A DNA stretch of 64,000 nucleotides, taken from the NCBI RefSeq assembly GCF_003999255.1, contig NZ_CP034791.1, forward strand, positions 515,001 to 579,000, in the 5' to 3' direction. The notes below the pieces were generated by a model. It did not search any database and was not told the origin of the DNA. It saw only the letters and a program-made list of their open reading frames with translations. Positions 37,398 through 45,689 of this stretch are shown in pieces. The first letter of the stretch is position 1. The number at the start of each line of letters is the position of its first letter. The translations under genes were made by a program, and so were the position numbers. The stretch comes from Caldicellulosiruptor changbaiensis. Its GTDB lineage: Bacteria; Bacillota; Thermoanaerobacteria; Caldicellulosiruptorales; Caldicellulosiruptoraceae.

Positions 37398-37480
37398 CAG
37401 AGAAATGGGCTCCGCAAACCCTTCTTCTTCAGGGGATGGGTAAGCGGCTTTGAGGCCCAAGCTTAAACCCGAAGTATGTT

Positions 37481-37585
37481 GAGGGGTACCAAGACATCTA
37501 TGGTAAGACATATAGGATTCCTGTACCAGTTGAAAAGGTTATGCGTTCGTATCCTCGTATTGTCAAACATAAGTTAGGGTGCTGA
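37481..37585 (+). pseudogene. Gene fragment, possibly from an iron-type ABC binding protein
   Basis: A 34-codon open stretch reading EGYQDIYGKTYRIPVPVEKV, then MRSYPRIVKHKLGC and a stop. The pattern DIYGK.YRIPVPVEKV recalls the start of the mature part of Fe(III)/cobalamin-type solute-binding proteins (D.YGR.V.IP..VEKVV). There is no start codon and the rest is missing. Low confidence. Confidence 0.3.
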
Positions 37586-38012
37586 CACAATGAGAGATAA
37601 GCCTATGATAGTCACTCAGGCACAATTTTGTTTTTAACATCCCTTTTGGTCATCTTTTGCTTCTCATAGGATTGTGGTAGAATAAAAATAATAAATATTT
37701 TTAGGATAATAAGTGTTGAAGTGCTTTTAAATTTTATTGCTATATTTAGTTATACTTACAAATGGAAAAAGATACCTGTGTTCGTTGATGATTTAAAGAA
37801 AGCAAGTCTGAATAACCTCAATAGCTGACCTTCAGACGAAAAAATTGCGAAACATCAGGTGCTAACAAATTCTACAAGACTGAAAATTTTGGCACATATT
37901 TTAGTACTTCTACAATATACTTACTACCAGAAGCTTTCAGTATAGGAGATTTATAATAGTAACAGCCATGTTTTTCCTTATAGTGCAAATGCTATGCTGA
38001 AAAAGGTGGAGA
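37586..38012. other. Intergenic region, no gene seen
   Basis: AT-rich sequence between the gene fragment and niaR. No complete frame with family features is present. It must contain the niaR promoter, but no near-consensus pair of boxes stands out. Confidence 0.4.
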
Positions 38013-38528
38013 ATGATGAGGACGGAAGAGAGAAGGAACAAGATAATTGAGATTTTAAAAAATGCAAAAAAAGCTATATCGGGGACTGAACTTGCTAAAC
38101 TTTTTGGTGTCACAAGACAGGTGATAGTGCAGGATATAGCTATTTTGAGAGCTAAAGGCATTAAGATATTGTCTACCCCTCAAGGTTATATAATAGATCA
38201 CACGAAAGAAAATTCGATAAAGATAGTTTTTGCTGTTAAACATGAATGCGAGAGGACAGAAGAAGAATTAAATCTCATAGTTGACAATGGAGGGAAGGTG
38301 CTGGATGTAATTGTAGAACATCCTTTGTACGGTGAGTTAAGAGGCCTTTTAATGCTTTCCTCAAGGTATGATGTAAGCAAGTTCATGGAGTTTGTAAAAG
38401 AAGGCAAAGCGAAACTTTTGTCTTCGCTGACAGGAGGAGTGCATCTTCACACTGTTGAAGCAGATAGTGAAGAGGTGTTGAATAGGATACAAAAGATATT
38501 AAAAGAAAAAGGTTTTTTAATGGAATAA
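38013..38528 (+). CDS. niaR: Niacin-responsive transcriptional repressor NiaR
   Basis: A 171-residue repressor of NAD precursor genes (YrxA family). The N-terminal helix-turn-helix reads RRNKIIEILKNAKKAISGTE, LAKLFGVTRQVIVQDIAILR. The C-terminal 3H domain carries conserved histidines in AVKHECERTEEEL, VEHPLYGELRG and GGVHLHTVEA, which bind metal and nicotinate in this family. It is followed, across a terminator and an operator-like palindrome, by its expected target, a niacin transporter gene. Start: the first of two ATG codons behind AAGGTGGAG. Confidence 0.93.
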   Translation: MMRTEERRNKIIEILKNAKKAISGTELAKLFGVTRQVIVQDIAILRAKGIKILSTPQGYIIDHTKENSIKIVFAVKHECERTEEELNLIVDNGGKVLDVIVEHPLYGELRGLLMLSSRYDVSKFMEFVKEGKAKLLSSLTGGVHLHTVEADSEEVLNRIQKILKEKGFLME

Positions 38529-38536
38529 TAAATATA

Positions 38537-38565
38537 GCCACTTAACAAATCTAAGAAGTGGTTAT
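38537..38565 (+). terminator. Terminator after niaR
   Basis: CCACTT pairs with AAGTGG across AACAAATCTAAG-type loop sequence, followed by TTATTTTATTTTT. It separates niaR from the niacin transporter promoter. Confidence 0.7.
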
Positions 38566-38572
38566 TTTATTT

Positions 38573-38602
38573 TTGACAGATGTATATACACCTGTGTATA
38601 CT
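38573..38602 (+). promoter_or_regulatory. Niacin transporter promoter with NiaR operator
   Basis: TTGACA (38573-38578) and TATACT (38597-38602) with an 18-base spacer. A near-perfect 20-bp palindrome, ACAGATGTATATACACCTGT (38576-38595), fills the spacer and overlaps the -35. It has a single mismatched position per arm. NiaR bound here in the presence of niacin would block transcription of the transporter. Confidence 0.8.
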
Positions 38603-38636
38603 ATGGCTATAAAAATAAAGGACAGGAGGTTTTAGT

Positions 38637-39137
38637 GTGAGAGCAAGAGAGATTACAATTGGAGGACTTTTGACGGCATTCTCAATACTTATACCCTTAG
38701 CCTTGGGAGGAGTATTGGGAGTATTTATACCGCCTTTTTCGGCTACCCTTGCATCTCATGTACCTGTAATGTTGGCAATGCTTATAAGTCCTGCAACAGC
38801 ACTATTCGTAGGTATTGGGTCTGCAATAGGTTTTCTAATTAAGTTAGGGCCTGTAATAGCGGCCAGAGCGGCAGTTCACGCAGTATTTGGATATGTTGGG
38901 GCGAAAGTGATACAAAAAGGATATTCTTTTCCTATTGCTTTGGCGATAACAGTTCCCATACATGCTGTTTTGGAAGCTGTGGTTGTAATGCCTTTTGGGT
39001 TTGACTTTTACAAAGCATTTGTTGTTGTGGGAATAGGGACAATGATTCATCATGTGGCAGATTCATTAATTGCAATAGCAGTTTTTTATGCATTAAATCC
39101 TATTTTAAGACTAAGGTCTCCAAATGCAAAAAATTAG
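38637..39137 (+). CDS. niaX: Niacin ECF transporter substrate-binding subunit NiaX
   Basis: A 166-residue membrane protein with about five or six helices, the S-component that gives an energy-coupling-factor transporter its specificity for nicotinic acid. It starts RAREITIGGLLTAFSILIPL, and PPFSATLASHVPVMLAMLIS and AARAAVHAVFGYVGAKVIQK are typical of the family. GTG 38637 is preceded by AGGAGGT. The general ECF ATPases and T-subunit are not in the window. Pairing with niaR and the operator makes the assignment strong. Confidence 0.9.
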   Translation: MRAREITIGGLLTAFSILIPLALGGVLGVFIPPFSATLASHVPVMLAMLISPATALFVGIGSAIGFLIKLGPVIAARAAVHAVFGYVGAKVIQKGYSFPIALAITVPIHAVLEAVVVMPFGFDFYKAFVVVGIGTMIHHVADSLIAIAVFYALNPILRLRSPNAKN

Positions 39138-39482
39138 TTTTTCTAAAAATATTCAATTTTGAGACATTCTTTTTGTGGAAATTATATGAGCGATGGATAA
39201 AGAAAAAAAATTAATTAAACAGAACAATATGCAGTCGAAATCACCTCTTCGTGTTCTTGACACTGATATTTCAAGATTACCTATAGGTGTTGCAGGAATT
39301 CTTAAGTAAATGCAATCGAATTTTATTTTGACATCCTAAAGCAGCAAAAAGCTTATAATTTCTACAACTTAGAACTATTTTAAGAAAAAGTTTTCCCTAC
39401 AACCGCTTAACACTATCAAAACTAGTTGATTAGATTTAGGTTTGGTAGTATAATTGTAAAAAAACAGGAAAGTGTGATTTTT
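39138..39482. other. Intergenic region with a doubtful 38-codon frame
   Basis: Contains a short frame (39193-39309, MDKEKKLIKQNN...) whose end, RVLDTDISRLPIGVAGIL, faintly recalls an adenylation-domain motif, but it has no ribosome site. The promoter of the acetyltransferase lies at 39426-39454. Nothing else was recognised. Confidence 0.35.
39426..39454 (+). promoter_or_regulatory. Promoter of the GNAT gene
   Basis: TTGATT (39426-39431), a 17-base spacer and TATAAT (39449-39454). The TTG that could be read as an early start codon is part of the -35 box, so translation must begin downstream, at ATG 39483. Confidence 0.75.
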
Positions 39483-40301
39483 ATGATAAGAAAACTCTCA
39501 AATGCTGATTTTGAAACTCTTATGGATTTTGTCCGAAAGGAAAAAGAGTGGAATATTTTTATAATTGGCGATATCTTGAGTTTTGGTTTTGACTCACCGG
39601 TTGTTGAGGTTTGGGGAGAATTTGATATAGTATCTGGAAATTTAAAAGCAGTTCTTCTTCGCTATCGCAGAGATTTGATTTTCTATTCAGATTCTGACAG
39701 CTGGGACATTGACTCATTTTGCAACATAATACTTACAACAAAGTGCAAAGTTTTTTCTGGCAAAAAGGATGCTGTTATGCCGTTTTTGAAAGCACTGAAT
39801 GTGCTTAATAAAAGAGAGCAGCTTTTTATGAAGCTTGACAGCAGTGTAGATAAGAATAAATTAGAACTTTCTCAGGAAGAATTTGAAAAGGTCAGGGTAA
39901 TAAATAAGGATAATTTAGAAGAAAACCTTGACAAGCTTGAACTGATAGTATACCTATATCAGTCTATAGAAGAATTTTTAAATCCCTCAACGTTTGAACA
40001 GCTAAGACAGGATGTTTTGATGGGAAGAAGCAGGATATATTATATAGAAGAAGATGGGATGGTTGTATCATCTGCGCGGACAGGTGCGGAAATTGCAGAC
40101 ATGGCAATGGTTTTAAGTGTTTGTACAATGCACGAGTATCGTTCAAGAGGATACGCTACTATGTGCATGAAAAGACTTTGCAGTGATTTGATAAAAGAGG
40201 GCAAATCGCTTTGCTTGTTTTGTGACAACCCTAAAGCTGCTAATATATACAGAAAGATTGGCTTTCAGCAGATTGGTACATGGGTAACATTGGGATTGTA
40301 A
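39483..40301 (+). CDS. GNAT family N-acetyltransferase
   Basis: A 272-residue protein with a C-terminal GNAT fold. Acetyl-CoA is bound by the segment CTMHEYRSRGYATMCMKRLC, and the end reads FCDNPKAANIYRKIGFQQIG. The N-terminal half (IRKLSNADFETLMDFVRKEK) is a degenerate second GNAT-like domain, as in DUF4081/FR47-type proteins. Acceptor unknown. The start is set at ATG 39483, behind CAGGAAAGTG, because the promoter lies over any earlier start. Ends before a strong terminator; a single-gene unit. Confidence 0.88.
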   Translation: MIRKLSNADFETLMDFVRKEKEWNIFIIGDILSFGFDSPVVEVWGEFDIVSGNLKAVLLRYRRDLIFYSDSDSWDIDSFCNIILTTKCKVFSGKKDAVMPFLKALNVLNKREQLFMKLDSSVDKNKLELSQEEFEKVRVINKDNLEENLDKLELIVYLYQSIEEFLNPSTFEQLRQDVLMGRSRIYYIEEDGMVVSSARTGAEIADMAMVLSVCTMHEYRSRGYATMCMKRLCSDLIKEGKSLCLFCDNPKAANIYRKIGFQQIGTWVTLGL

Positions 40302-40323
40302 AGTATTTGTTTTAGTCAATCTT

Positions 40324-40358
40324 AACCACCTGTGAATAGGCAGGTGGTTCTTATTTTT
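40324..40358 (+). terminator. Rho-independent terminator after the GNAT gene
   Basis: AACCACCTG (40324-40332) pairs with CAGGTGGTT (40341-40349), followed by CTTATTTTTTT. Confidence 0.85.
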
Positions 40359-40370
40359 TTAAATTTTTGG

Positions 40371-40399
40371 TTGTAGTTGTATAGATTTAGTGATATAAT
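40371..40399 (+). promoter_or_regulatory. Promoter of the 40428 gene
   Basis: TTGTAG (40371-40376), 17 bases, TATAAT (40394-40399). The surrounding sequence resembles the promoter at 41762 (shared TTTTGGTTGTAG and GATATAAT). Confidence 0.65.
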
Positions 40400-40427
40400 A
40401 TAACAAAATAAAAATGGTGAGCAAACT

Positions 40428-40997
40428 ATGAAAAAATTTGTTCTCTTTTCAGTAGTTTTTTTAAGCTTAATCTTAGCTCCCATCTTATTTACAATTTTTT
40501 CGTTTAGTCTTTTATTTTCACAAGACAGCGGTGTAAAAGAATTCGAAGAAAATTTTAACATAAGACTTCCAAGAGGTACAGTTTCAGAAAAAATATATGA
40601 CGATTATGGTGGTTTTCACAATGATGGTATGAAACTTTACAAATTTGTTTTTACTCCTGAAGGTAAGAAAAGTTTTGTTTCATACATCGAAAAACAAGAA
40701 AGCTGGAAAAAGCTCCCTTTAAGTCAAGCATATCAAGCACTAATATATGGCGGAGAAATTAAAGATTTTTCTGGTAATGTTACAGGATTTGGAGGCTTTG
40801 CAAAAGAAGTTGGTCTTCCTAAAATTTCTTCGGGATATTGGAAAGCAATTGGTGACAAGTCGGTTATCACTGCAAGATGTATAGATTATGAAAACCTCGA
40901 TACTAAAACTCTTATCAACCTTAATTCATATGATTTTTATTTGGCAATCTACGATGCAGAAAAAGGAATACTTTATATGTTCAGCATTAATACTTAA
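40428..40997 (+). CDS. Hypothetical membrane-anchored or exported protein
   Basis: A 189-residue protein with an N-terminal hydrophobic segment (KKFVLFSVVFLSLILAPILF) and a soluble domain after residue 33 (GVKEFEENFNIRLPRGTVSE, KIYDDYGGFHNDGMKLYKFV). It contains no cysteine lipobox. It is probably exposed outside the membrane. The family is not recognised; the compact alpha/beta pattern resembles small extracytoplasmic domains of unknown function. It has its own promoter and precedes another small membrane protein. Confidence 0.7.
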   Translation: MKKFVLFSVVFLSLILAPILFTIFSFSLLFSQDSGVKEFEENFNIRLPRGTVSEKIYDDYGGFHNDGMKLYKFVFTPEGKKSFVSYIEKQESWKKLPLSQAYQALIYGGEIKDFSGNVTGFGGFAKEVGLPKISSGYWKAIGDKSVITARCIDYENLDTKTLINLNSYDFYLAIYDAEKGILYMFSINT

Positions 40998-41316
40998 AAA
41001 GAACTTTCTTTATATGAAAGACAGAAACAATGTATAGAAAGTTTTCAGAGCAAAAAATTGATTGGATATTAATTACTTTCTATTTGAGCAACTTCTCAGG
41101 AAAGTTTGTAGGACAAGATTTTTCTTTTGCTTATAAATGGAATAAACAACTTTTGTTTATTTTATGTATCGTTGGTGATATTTTTTTCAACAACCTCTTT
41201 ATGCAAAATTAATATTGACTTAGCTATAAAATCTGCTACTACAATTGAACAATTCTATTTTTTATATGAGAGTTGCTAAATATAAGTCTTATTTTTTGTC
41301 TTAATGGAGGTTAAAA

Positions 41317-41493
41317 ATGAAAGATTATAGAATTATGCTGTTAGGAATTGCAATTATTCTATTTGGAATTGCCTACGAAGTGACGTTAATTGGTTATAGC
41401 CCAGCAGAATTTTTGCGATTTATAGTAAAAACATTTAAATTTATAGGCATTATTGTTACAGTAATTGGTTATTTTGAAGCAGAAAAAAAGTAA
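41317..41493 (+). CDS. 58-residue membrane protein
   Basis: A short gene reading MKDYRIMLLGIAIILFGIAY, EVTLIGYSPAEFLRFIVKTF, then a second hydrophobic helix (FIGIIVTVIGYFEAEKK). It has two membrane segments with a small loop. The very good ribosome site AATGGAGG five bases before the ATG supports translation. The family resembles the many two-helix small membrane proteins of Firmicutes, with no known function. Confidence 0.65.
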   Translation: MKDYRIMLLGIAIILFGIAYEVTLIGYSPAEFLRFIVKTFKFIGIIVTVIGYFEAEKK

Positions 41494-41761
41494 TTGCATG
41501 GAAATAACGTGTACATGGAGAATAAACATTCAATATCTTAGCAAATAATGGATCAAATCTTAAGCCTTGCAGGGTGGAGAAATTTTTGGGGACATAAAGG
41601 TTAATTTTAGGAGCAGATCTACTATTTGTTAAAATAACTGATTGCTGCTCGAATTTTAACAAGTTTTATTCTGCGTTTTACGGAATAAAAGTTTAAATTA
41701 AATAACATATCTACCTGATGTCAATGAATCTATAGTTACTTTTATTTTTATAAAATTTTGG

Positions 41762-41790
41762 TTGTAGCCTCAGGAGTTTAATGATATAAT
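41762..41790 (+). promoter_or_regulatory. Promoter of the SIMPL-domain gene
   Basis: TTGTAG (41762-41767), 17 bases, TATAAT (41785-41790). Confidence 0.65.
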
Positions 41791-41821
41791 GTAATAAAGT
41801 AAAAAAATGGAGGTTAAAATT

Positions 41822-42556
41822 TTGAATAATAAAAATGTTACCTATGTTTTGGTTGCTTTAATTATAGGGATTTCTTTTACAATCTCTTCTTACTTTTTAT
41901 CAAATGGGCTTATAAATCTAAGGGCAGAGAGAAAAGTCATTACAGTAACAGGCTCTGCAAAAAAACAGCTTCGCTCTGACCTTGTCAAGTGGACAGGGAT
42001 GTACACTGTTGTGGCAAAAGATTTAAAAGAAGCTTACAAACTTTTAGAAGAAAGTCAAAAGAAGGTGAAAGATTATTTCCTTTCAAAAGGACTTTCTGAA
42101 AAGGACTTAATTTTTTCTTCAATTTCAACTCAAACAATATATGAGATACTTCCTAACGGAATATATTCAACAAAGGTTGATAGCTACAAGCTTTCGCAAA
42201 GCATTCAGATTACATCAAAAGATGTAGACAAGATTACAGAGCTTTCTCGAAAGTCAACAGAGCTTATAAACTCCGGTGTTCAGTTTGAGTCTATGCCACC
42301 TCAGTATTATTATACAAAGCTTGCAGATTTAAAGATAGAAATGCTTTCTTTAGCGACAGAAGATGCTGTAAGAAGAGCAAAACAGATTGCAAAGAGCACA
42401 GGAAGTAGTGTTGAAAGACTAAAATCTGCTTCTATGGGTGTTTTTCAGATAACTCCGCTTTATTCAACTGAAGTTAGTGACTATGGAATAAATGATACAA
42501 CATCAATAGATAAAGAAATAACTGCTGTTGTGAACTGTGAGTTTATAATAAAATAA
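41822..42556 (+). CDS. SIMPL-domain (DUF541) protein, membrane anchored
   Basis: A 244-residue protein with an N-terminal membrane helix (VTYVLVALIIGISFTISSYF) and a SIMPL/DUF541 domain outside the membrane: ERKVITVTGSAKKQLRSDLV, YKLSQSIQITSKDVDKITEL, ATEDAVRRAKQIAKSTGSSV. Members are linked to stress tolerance or remain uncharacterised. TTG 41822 is chosen because GGAGG (41810-41814) lies just upstream; the earlier ATG at 41807 overlaps that site. It stands alone with its own promoter and ends at a convergent terminator shared with hydF. Confidence 0.87.
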   Translation: MNNKNVTYVLVALIIGISFTISSYFLSNGLINLRAERKVITVTGSAKKQLRSDLVKWTGMYTVVAKDLKEAYKLLEESQKKVKDYFLSKGLSEKDLIFSSISTQTIYEILPNGIYSTKVDSYKLSQSIQITSKDVDKITELSRKSTELINSGVQFESMPPQYYYTKLADLKIEMLSLATEDAVRRAKQIAKSTGSSVERLKSASMGVFQITPLYSTEVSDYGINDTTSIDKEITAVVNCEFIIK

Positions 42557-42569
42557 ACAGCAAAAGGCC

Positions 42570-42605
42570 CCTTCCAGTTTCTTAGAAGACTTGGAAGGGG
42601 TCTTA
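42570..42605. terminator. Bidirectional terminator between the SIMPL gene and hydF
   Basis: CCCCTTCCA pairs with TGGAAGGGG across a T/A-rich loop that can itself pair. It sits between convergent genes, and its right side overlaps the hydF stop codon. Confidence 0.7.
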
Positions 42606-43835
42606 ATATTCAAACTCAATTCCAAAAGGCTTTAGTGCCCTTGGTAGGATTCCATGCACATATGCAATCATGATACCATAGTTTGTGATTGGCACACCTT
42701 GCTGTTTTGCAAGCTCAATTCTAAATAGCATCTCTCGCCTTGTTATCATACACCCGCCACAGTGGATAATCAGTGCATACTTTGACAAATCCTTAGGATA
42801 ATTGTAGCCAGAAACCCACTCAAAGTTTATATCAAATCCAGCTATCTGGCGAAGCCATCTTGGAATTTTAACAGTTCCAATATCATCTGATTGCCTGTGG
42901 TGTGTACATGCCTCGGCAATCAAGACTGTATCTCCAGGTTTTAAATCTTTAATTTTCCTGACTCCTTCAACAAACTCCACCAAATCCCCTTTGTATCTTG
43001 CAAACAAAATTGAAAAAGATGTAAGAGGAACATCAGGTGGTGTGTCTGCGTCAACCTTTAAAAAAGCTTGCGAGTCAGTGATTACAATCGCAGGTTTTTT
43101 ACCAAGATTTTCGATAGTTTCTTTAAGCTCGTATTCCTTTGTCACAATTGCAATTGCATCAGAATCCAGAATATCTCTTATTGTCTGCTGCTGAGGCAAA
43201 ATCAATCTTCCTTTTGGGGCTGCCTTGTCAATCGGCACAACTAAAACTACAAAGTCACCGGGGTTTATCAAATCTCCTACTATTCGCAAATCCTCACCAA
43301 CATCTGGCACAAGCTTTGCAAGTGAACTTTTTAGCTCTTCAATGCCTTTTAAAGTAGCGCATGACACAGCCAAAAATGGCATTCCCAAACTTGACTGCAA
43401 AAAAGAAAGTGTTTCTTTGTAATTTGGGTCTTTGTCGATTTTATTCAAAACACCAATTCTTGGCACTTTTTTCTCATCAAATAGTTTTGCAAGTTGCTTT
43501 TCATACGTCAAATCATCAATGTCAGATACCACTAAAATTGCAATATCTGTTTTGTTCAAAACCTCCAGTGTCTTTTCAACCCTGAGCTTGCCAAGGATTC
43601 CTTCATCGTCAATTCCTGCTGTGTCAATCAAAACAACAGGACCGAGCGGCAAAATCTCCATTGATTTATAGACAGGGTCGGTTGTCGTGCCCGGCATGTC
43701 AGACACAATCGCAATTGGCTGGTTTGTGATGGCATTGATTAAGCTTGACTTACCAGCGTTTCGCTTTCCAAATATAGCTATGTGAAGCCTTTCACTGCGC
43801 GGTGTTGTGTTCATCTTAAAGTCAGTCCTTTCCAT
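42603..43835 (-). CDS. hydF: [FeFe]-hydrogenase H-cluster maturation GTPase HydF
   Basis: A 410-residue scaffold on which the diiron part of the hydrogenase H-cluster is assembled. The GTPase domain has G1 GKRNAGKSS (23-31), G2/G3 TTDPVYK and DTAGIDD, and G4 NKID. A dimerisation domain follows. The C-terminal 4Fe-4S domain shows the HydF signature CTHHR near 309 and HCGGC near 356. It lies six bases downstream of an aspartase-like gene. HydE and HydG are not in the window. Its presence shows the organism makes hydrogen by an [FeFe] enzyme. Confidence 0.96.
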   Translation of the reverse strand: MERTDFKMNTTPRSERLHIAIFGKRNAGKSSLINAITNQPIAIVSDMPGTTTDPVYKSMEILPLGPVVLIDTAGIDDEGILGKLRVEKTLEVLNKTDIAILVVSDIDDLTYEKQLAKLFDEKKVPRIGVLNKIDKDPNYKETLSFLQSSLGMPFLAVSCATLKGIEELKSSLAKLVPDVGEDLRIVGDLINPGDFVVLVVPIDKAAPKGRLILPQQQTIRDILDSDAIAIVTKEYELKETIENLGKKPAIVITDSQAFLKVDADTPPDVPLTSFSILFARYKGDLVEFVEGVRKIKDLKPGDTVLIAEACTHHRQSDDIGTVKIPRWLRQIAGFDINFEWVSGYNYPKDLSKYALIIHCGGCMITRREMLFRIELAKQQGVPITNYGIMIAYVHGILPRALKPFGIEFEY

Positions 43836-43841
43836 AATATT

Positions 43842-45227
43842 TCATTCTTTAAACTTTATAAACTCAAAAGGATTCAAAAGCTCTTGTGCTTCTTTTTCAT
43901 CCATAATATTTAGCTCTTTGACAACATCAATTATTTGCTTGTTCTCAATAATTGCCTTTTTTGCAATTTCTGCCGCCTTGTCATATCCAATCTTGTCTAT
44001 TAAGCTTGCTGCAATAGCAGGAGTCTTTTTTGCATACTCTAAACATTTTTCTTTGTTTGCTGTTATACCATCTATACACTGCTGCCTGAAAATTTTAATA
44101 CCATTTTTGAGAATTTTAAGACTTTCAAGAAGATTGTTTGCTATCAGAGGTAAAAAAGCATTCAGCTCAAGCTGACCAGCCTGCGCTGCTAAAGTTATTG
44201 CAAAGTCGTTTGCCATCACCTGAAAAGCTATTGTGTTTATAAGCTCAGGAATTACAGGATTTACCTTTCCTGGCATAATGCTTGAACCTGCCTGAACAGC
44301 TGGCAGGTTTATCTCATTTAATCCTGTGTTTGGTCCAGAGGAAAGAAGACGAAGGTCATTTGCAATCTTTGAGAGATTCACTGCTAATGCTTTCAAAAGC
44401 CCCGAGCATTCAACAAAAACGTCTGCGTTCTGTGTCGCATCCATGAGATAGTCAGACCTTGCCAAGCCAATTTTGGTTAAGTTTCTTAATATTTCTATCA
44501 CCTTGAAAATGTATTTCAAAGGTGCGTTTACTCCTGTGCCAACAGCAGTTGCACCAAGATTGACCACTCTGAGCCGCTCTTCAACCTTGTATAGTCTCCA
44601 TCTGTCGCGTGAGATGGCTTGGGCATATGCACCAAACTCCTGACCAAGTGTTACTGGCAGGGCATCTTGTAGCTGAGTTCTTCCTGCCTTTATTATATCT
44701 TCAAATTCGTGTTCTTTTCTCTGAAGGCTTTTTTGAAGCTCTGCACATTCTTCTGAAAGTTCTCTTACATTCCATATAGTGGCAATTCGCAAGGCTGTAG
44801 GGTACACATCGTTTGTTGACTGTGACATATTAACATGATTGATTGGATGAATTATGTCATACTCACCCGGTTTTCTTCCAATGTGAATTAAGGCTACGTT
44901 TGCAATAACTTCGTTTACATTCATATTTGTAGATGTTCCCGCACCGCCCTGGAATCTGTCTACAATGAACTGGTCATCATATTTTCTTGCCAAAATTTCG
45001 TCACATGCAAAGACAATAGCGTCTTTAATTTTTTCATCCAAAAGACCAACTTCATAATTTGCAATTGCGCACGCTTTTTTGACCATGACAAGCGCTTTTA
45101 TTAAATCTTTGTCAACACTCTTTCCAGAGACGTTAAAATTAGCAAAAGCGCGTTTTGTGTGAATTCCATAAAGCTCAAGGTCAGAAAGCTCAATACTGCC
45201 CAAGAAATCTTTTTCTATTCTTGACAT
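43842..45227 (-). CDS. aspA: Aspartate ammonia-lyase
   Basis: A 461-residue member of the fumarase/aspartase superfamily that should deaminate aspartate to fumarate and ammonia. Motifs: GTSTNMNVNEVIANVALIHI, HVNMSQSTNDVYPTALRIAT, TQLQDALPVTLGQEFGAYAQ and the signature GSSIMPGKVNPVIPE near 320, which holds the catalytic Ser loop. Six bases separate it from hydF, so they share a transcript. As I recall, aspA-like genes often accompany hyd maturation genes in clostridia, possibly to supply ammonia for the bridging ligand; that role is inference here. Confidence 0.92.
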   Translation of the reverse strand: MSRIEKDFLGSIELSDLELYGIHTKRAFANFNVSGKSVDKDLIKALVMVKKACAIANYEVGLLDEKIKDAIVFACDEILARKYDDQFIVDRFQGGAGTSTNMNVNEVIANVALIHIGRKPGEYDIIHPINHVNMSQSTNDVYPTALRIATIWNVRELSEECAELQKSLQRKEHEFEDIIKAGRTQLQDALPVTLGQEFGAYAQAISRDRWRLYKVEERLRVVNLGATAVGTGVNAPLKYIFKVIEILRNLTKIGLARSDYLMDATQNADVFVECSGLLKALAVNLSKIANDLRLLSSGPNTGLNEINLPAVQAGSSIMPGKVNPVIPELINTIAFQVMANDFAITLAAQAGQLELNAFLPLIANNLLESLKILKNGIKIFRQQCIDGITANKEKCLEYAKKTPAIAASLIDKIGYDKAAEIAKKAIIENKQIIDVVKELNIMDEKEAQELLNPFEFIKFKE

Positions 45228-45689
45228 TGCTGTATATCTCTCCTGATTAAATGTATTTTAAAATTGTCCTATATTAATCAACATCAAATATTATATCATA
45301 TCGATGAGAATTCAGGTGAAAAAGACACGATTTTAAAAGCACTTTCTTTAATTGCAGAATTTTAAAGCTTTGCGAGAGGTTTTTATGTCCAATAAAGATA
45401 ACTTTGAATCAGTTCACAACAGTCATTTCATGTGATTTTTCCCTTTGGATTTATGTTTGTTTTTTAAGTGTGTAATTGGAGTGCAAAAAATATAGTAATT
45501 GGTTTAATTTAAAAACAGAAAACAGTCCAAGGTAAATTTTTATCTTTGACAAGACAAAATAATGTAAAATTGAGTGCAAAATATTGCAAAAAAAACAATA
45601 TTGTGAATTGAAATTAAAAACAGCAGTTATAAATTATAATTAAAGGTTCTTAAATGAAATAGAATTAAAAAACGAAAGGGTGAGAAGAT
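45228..45689. other. Intergenic region, no gene seen
   Basis: AT-rich gap between divergent aspA and the papain-like protease gene. It must hold both promoters. No structured RNA or family-like frame was recognised. Confidence 0.45.

Noticed and set aside
39193-39309. 38-codon frame ending RVLDTDISRLPIGVAGIL, similar to an adenylation-domain motif
   Set aside because: No ribosome site, too short, and the resemblance is a few residues only.
39426-39482. Earlier TTG start for the GNAT gene
   Set aside because: The TTG is the first triplet of a -35 box with a perfect 17-base spacing to TATAAT, so it is upstream of the transcript start.
41030-41212. 60-codon open frame after the 40428 gene
   Set aside because: No ribosome site or family pattern, and its composition looks like chance in AT-rich DNA.
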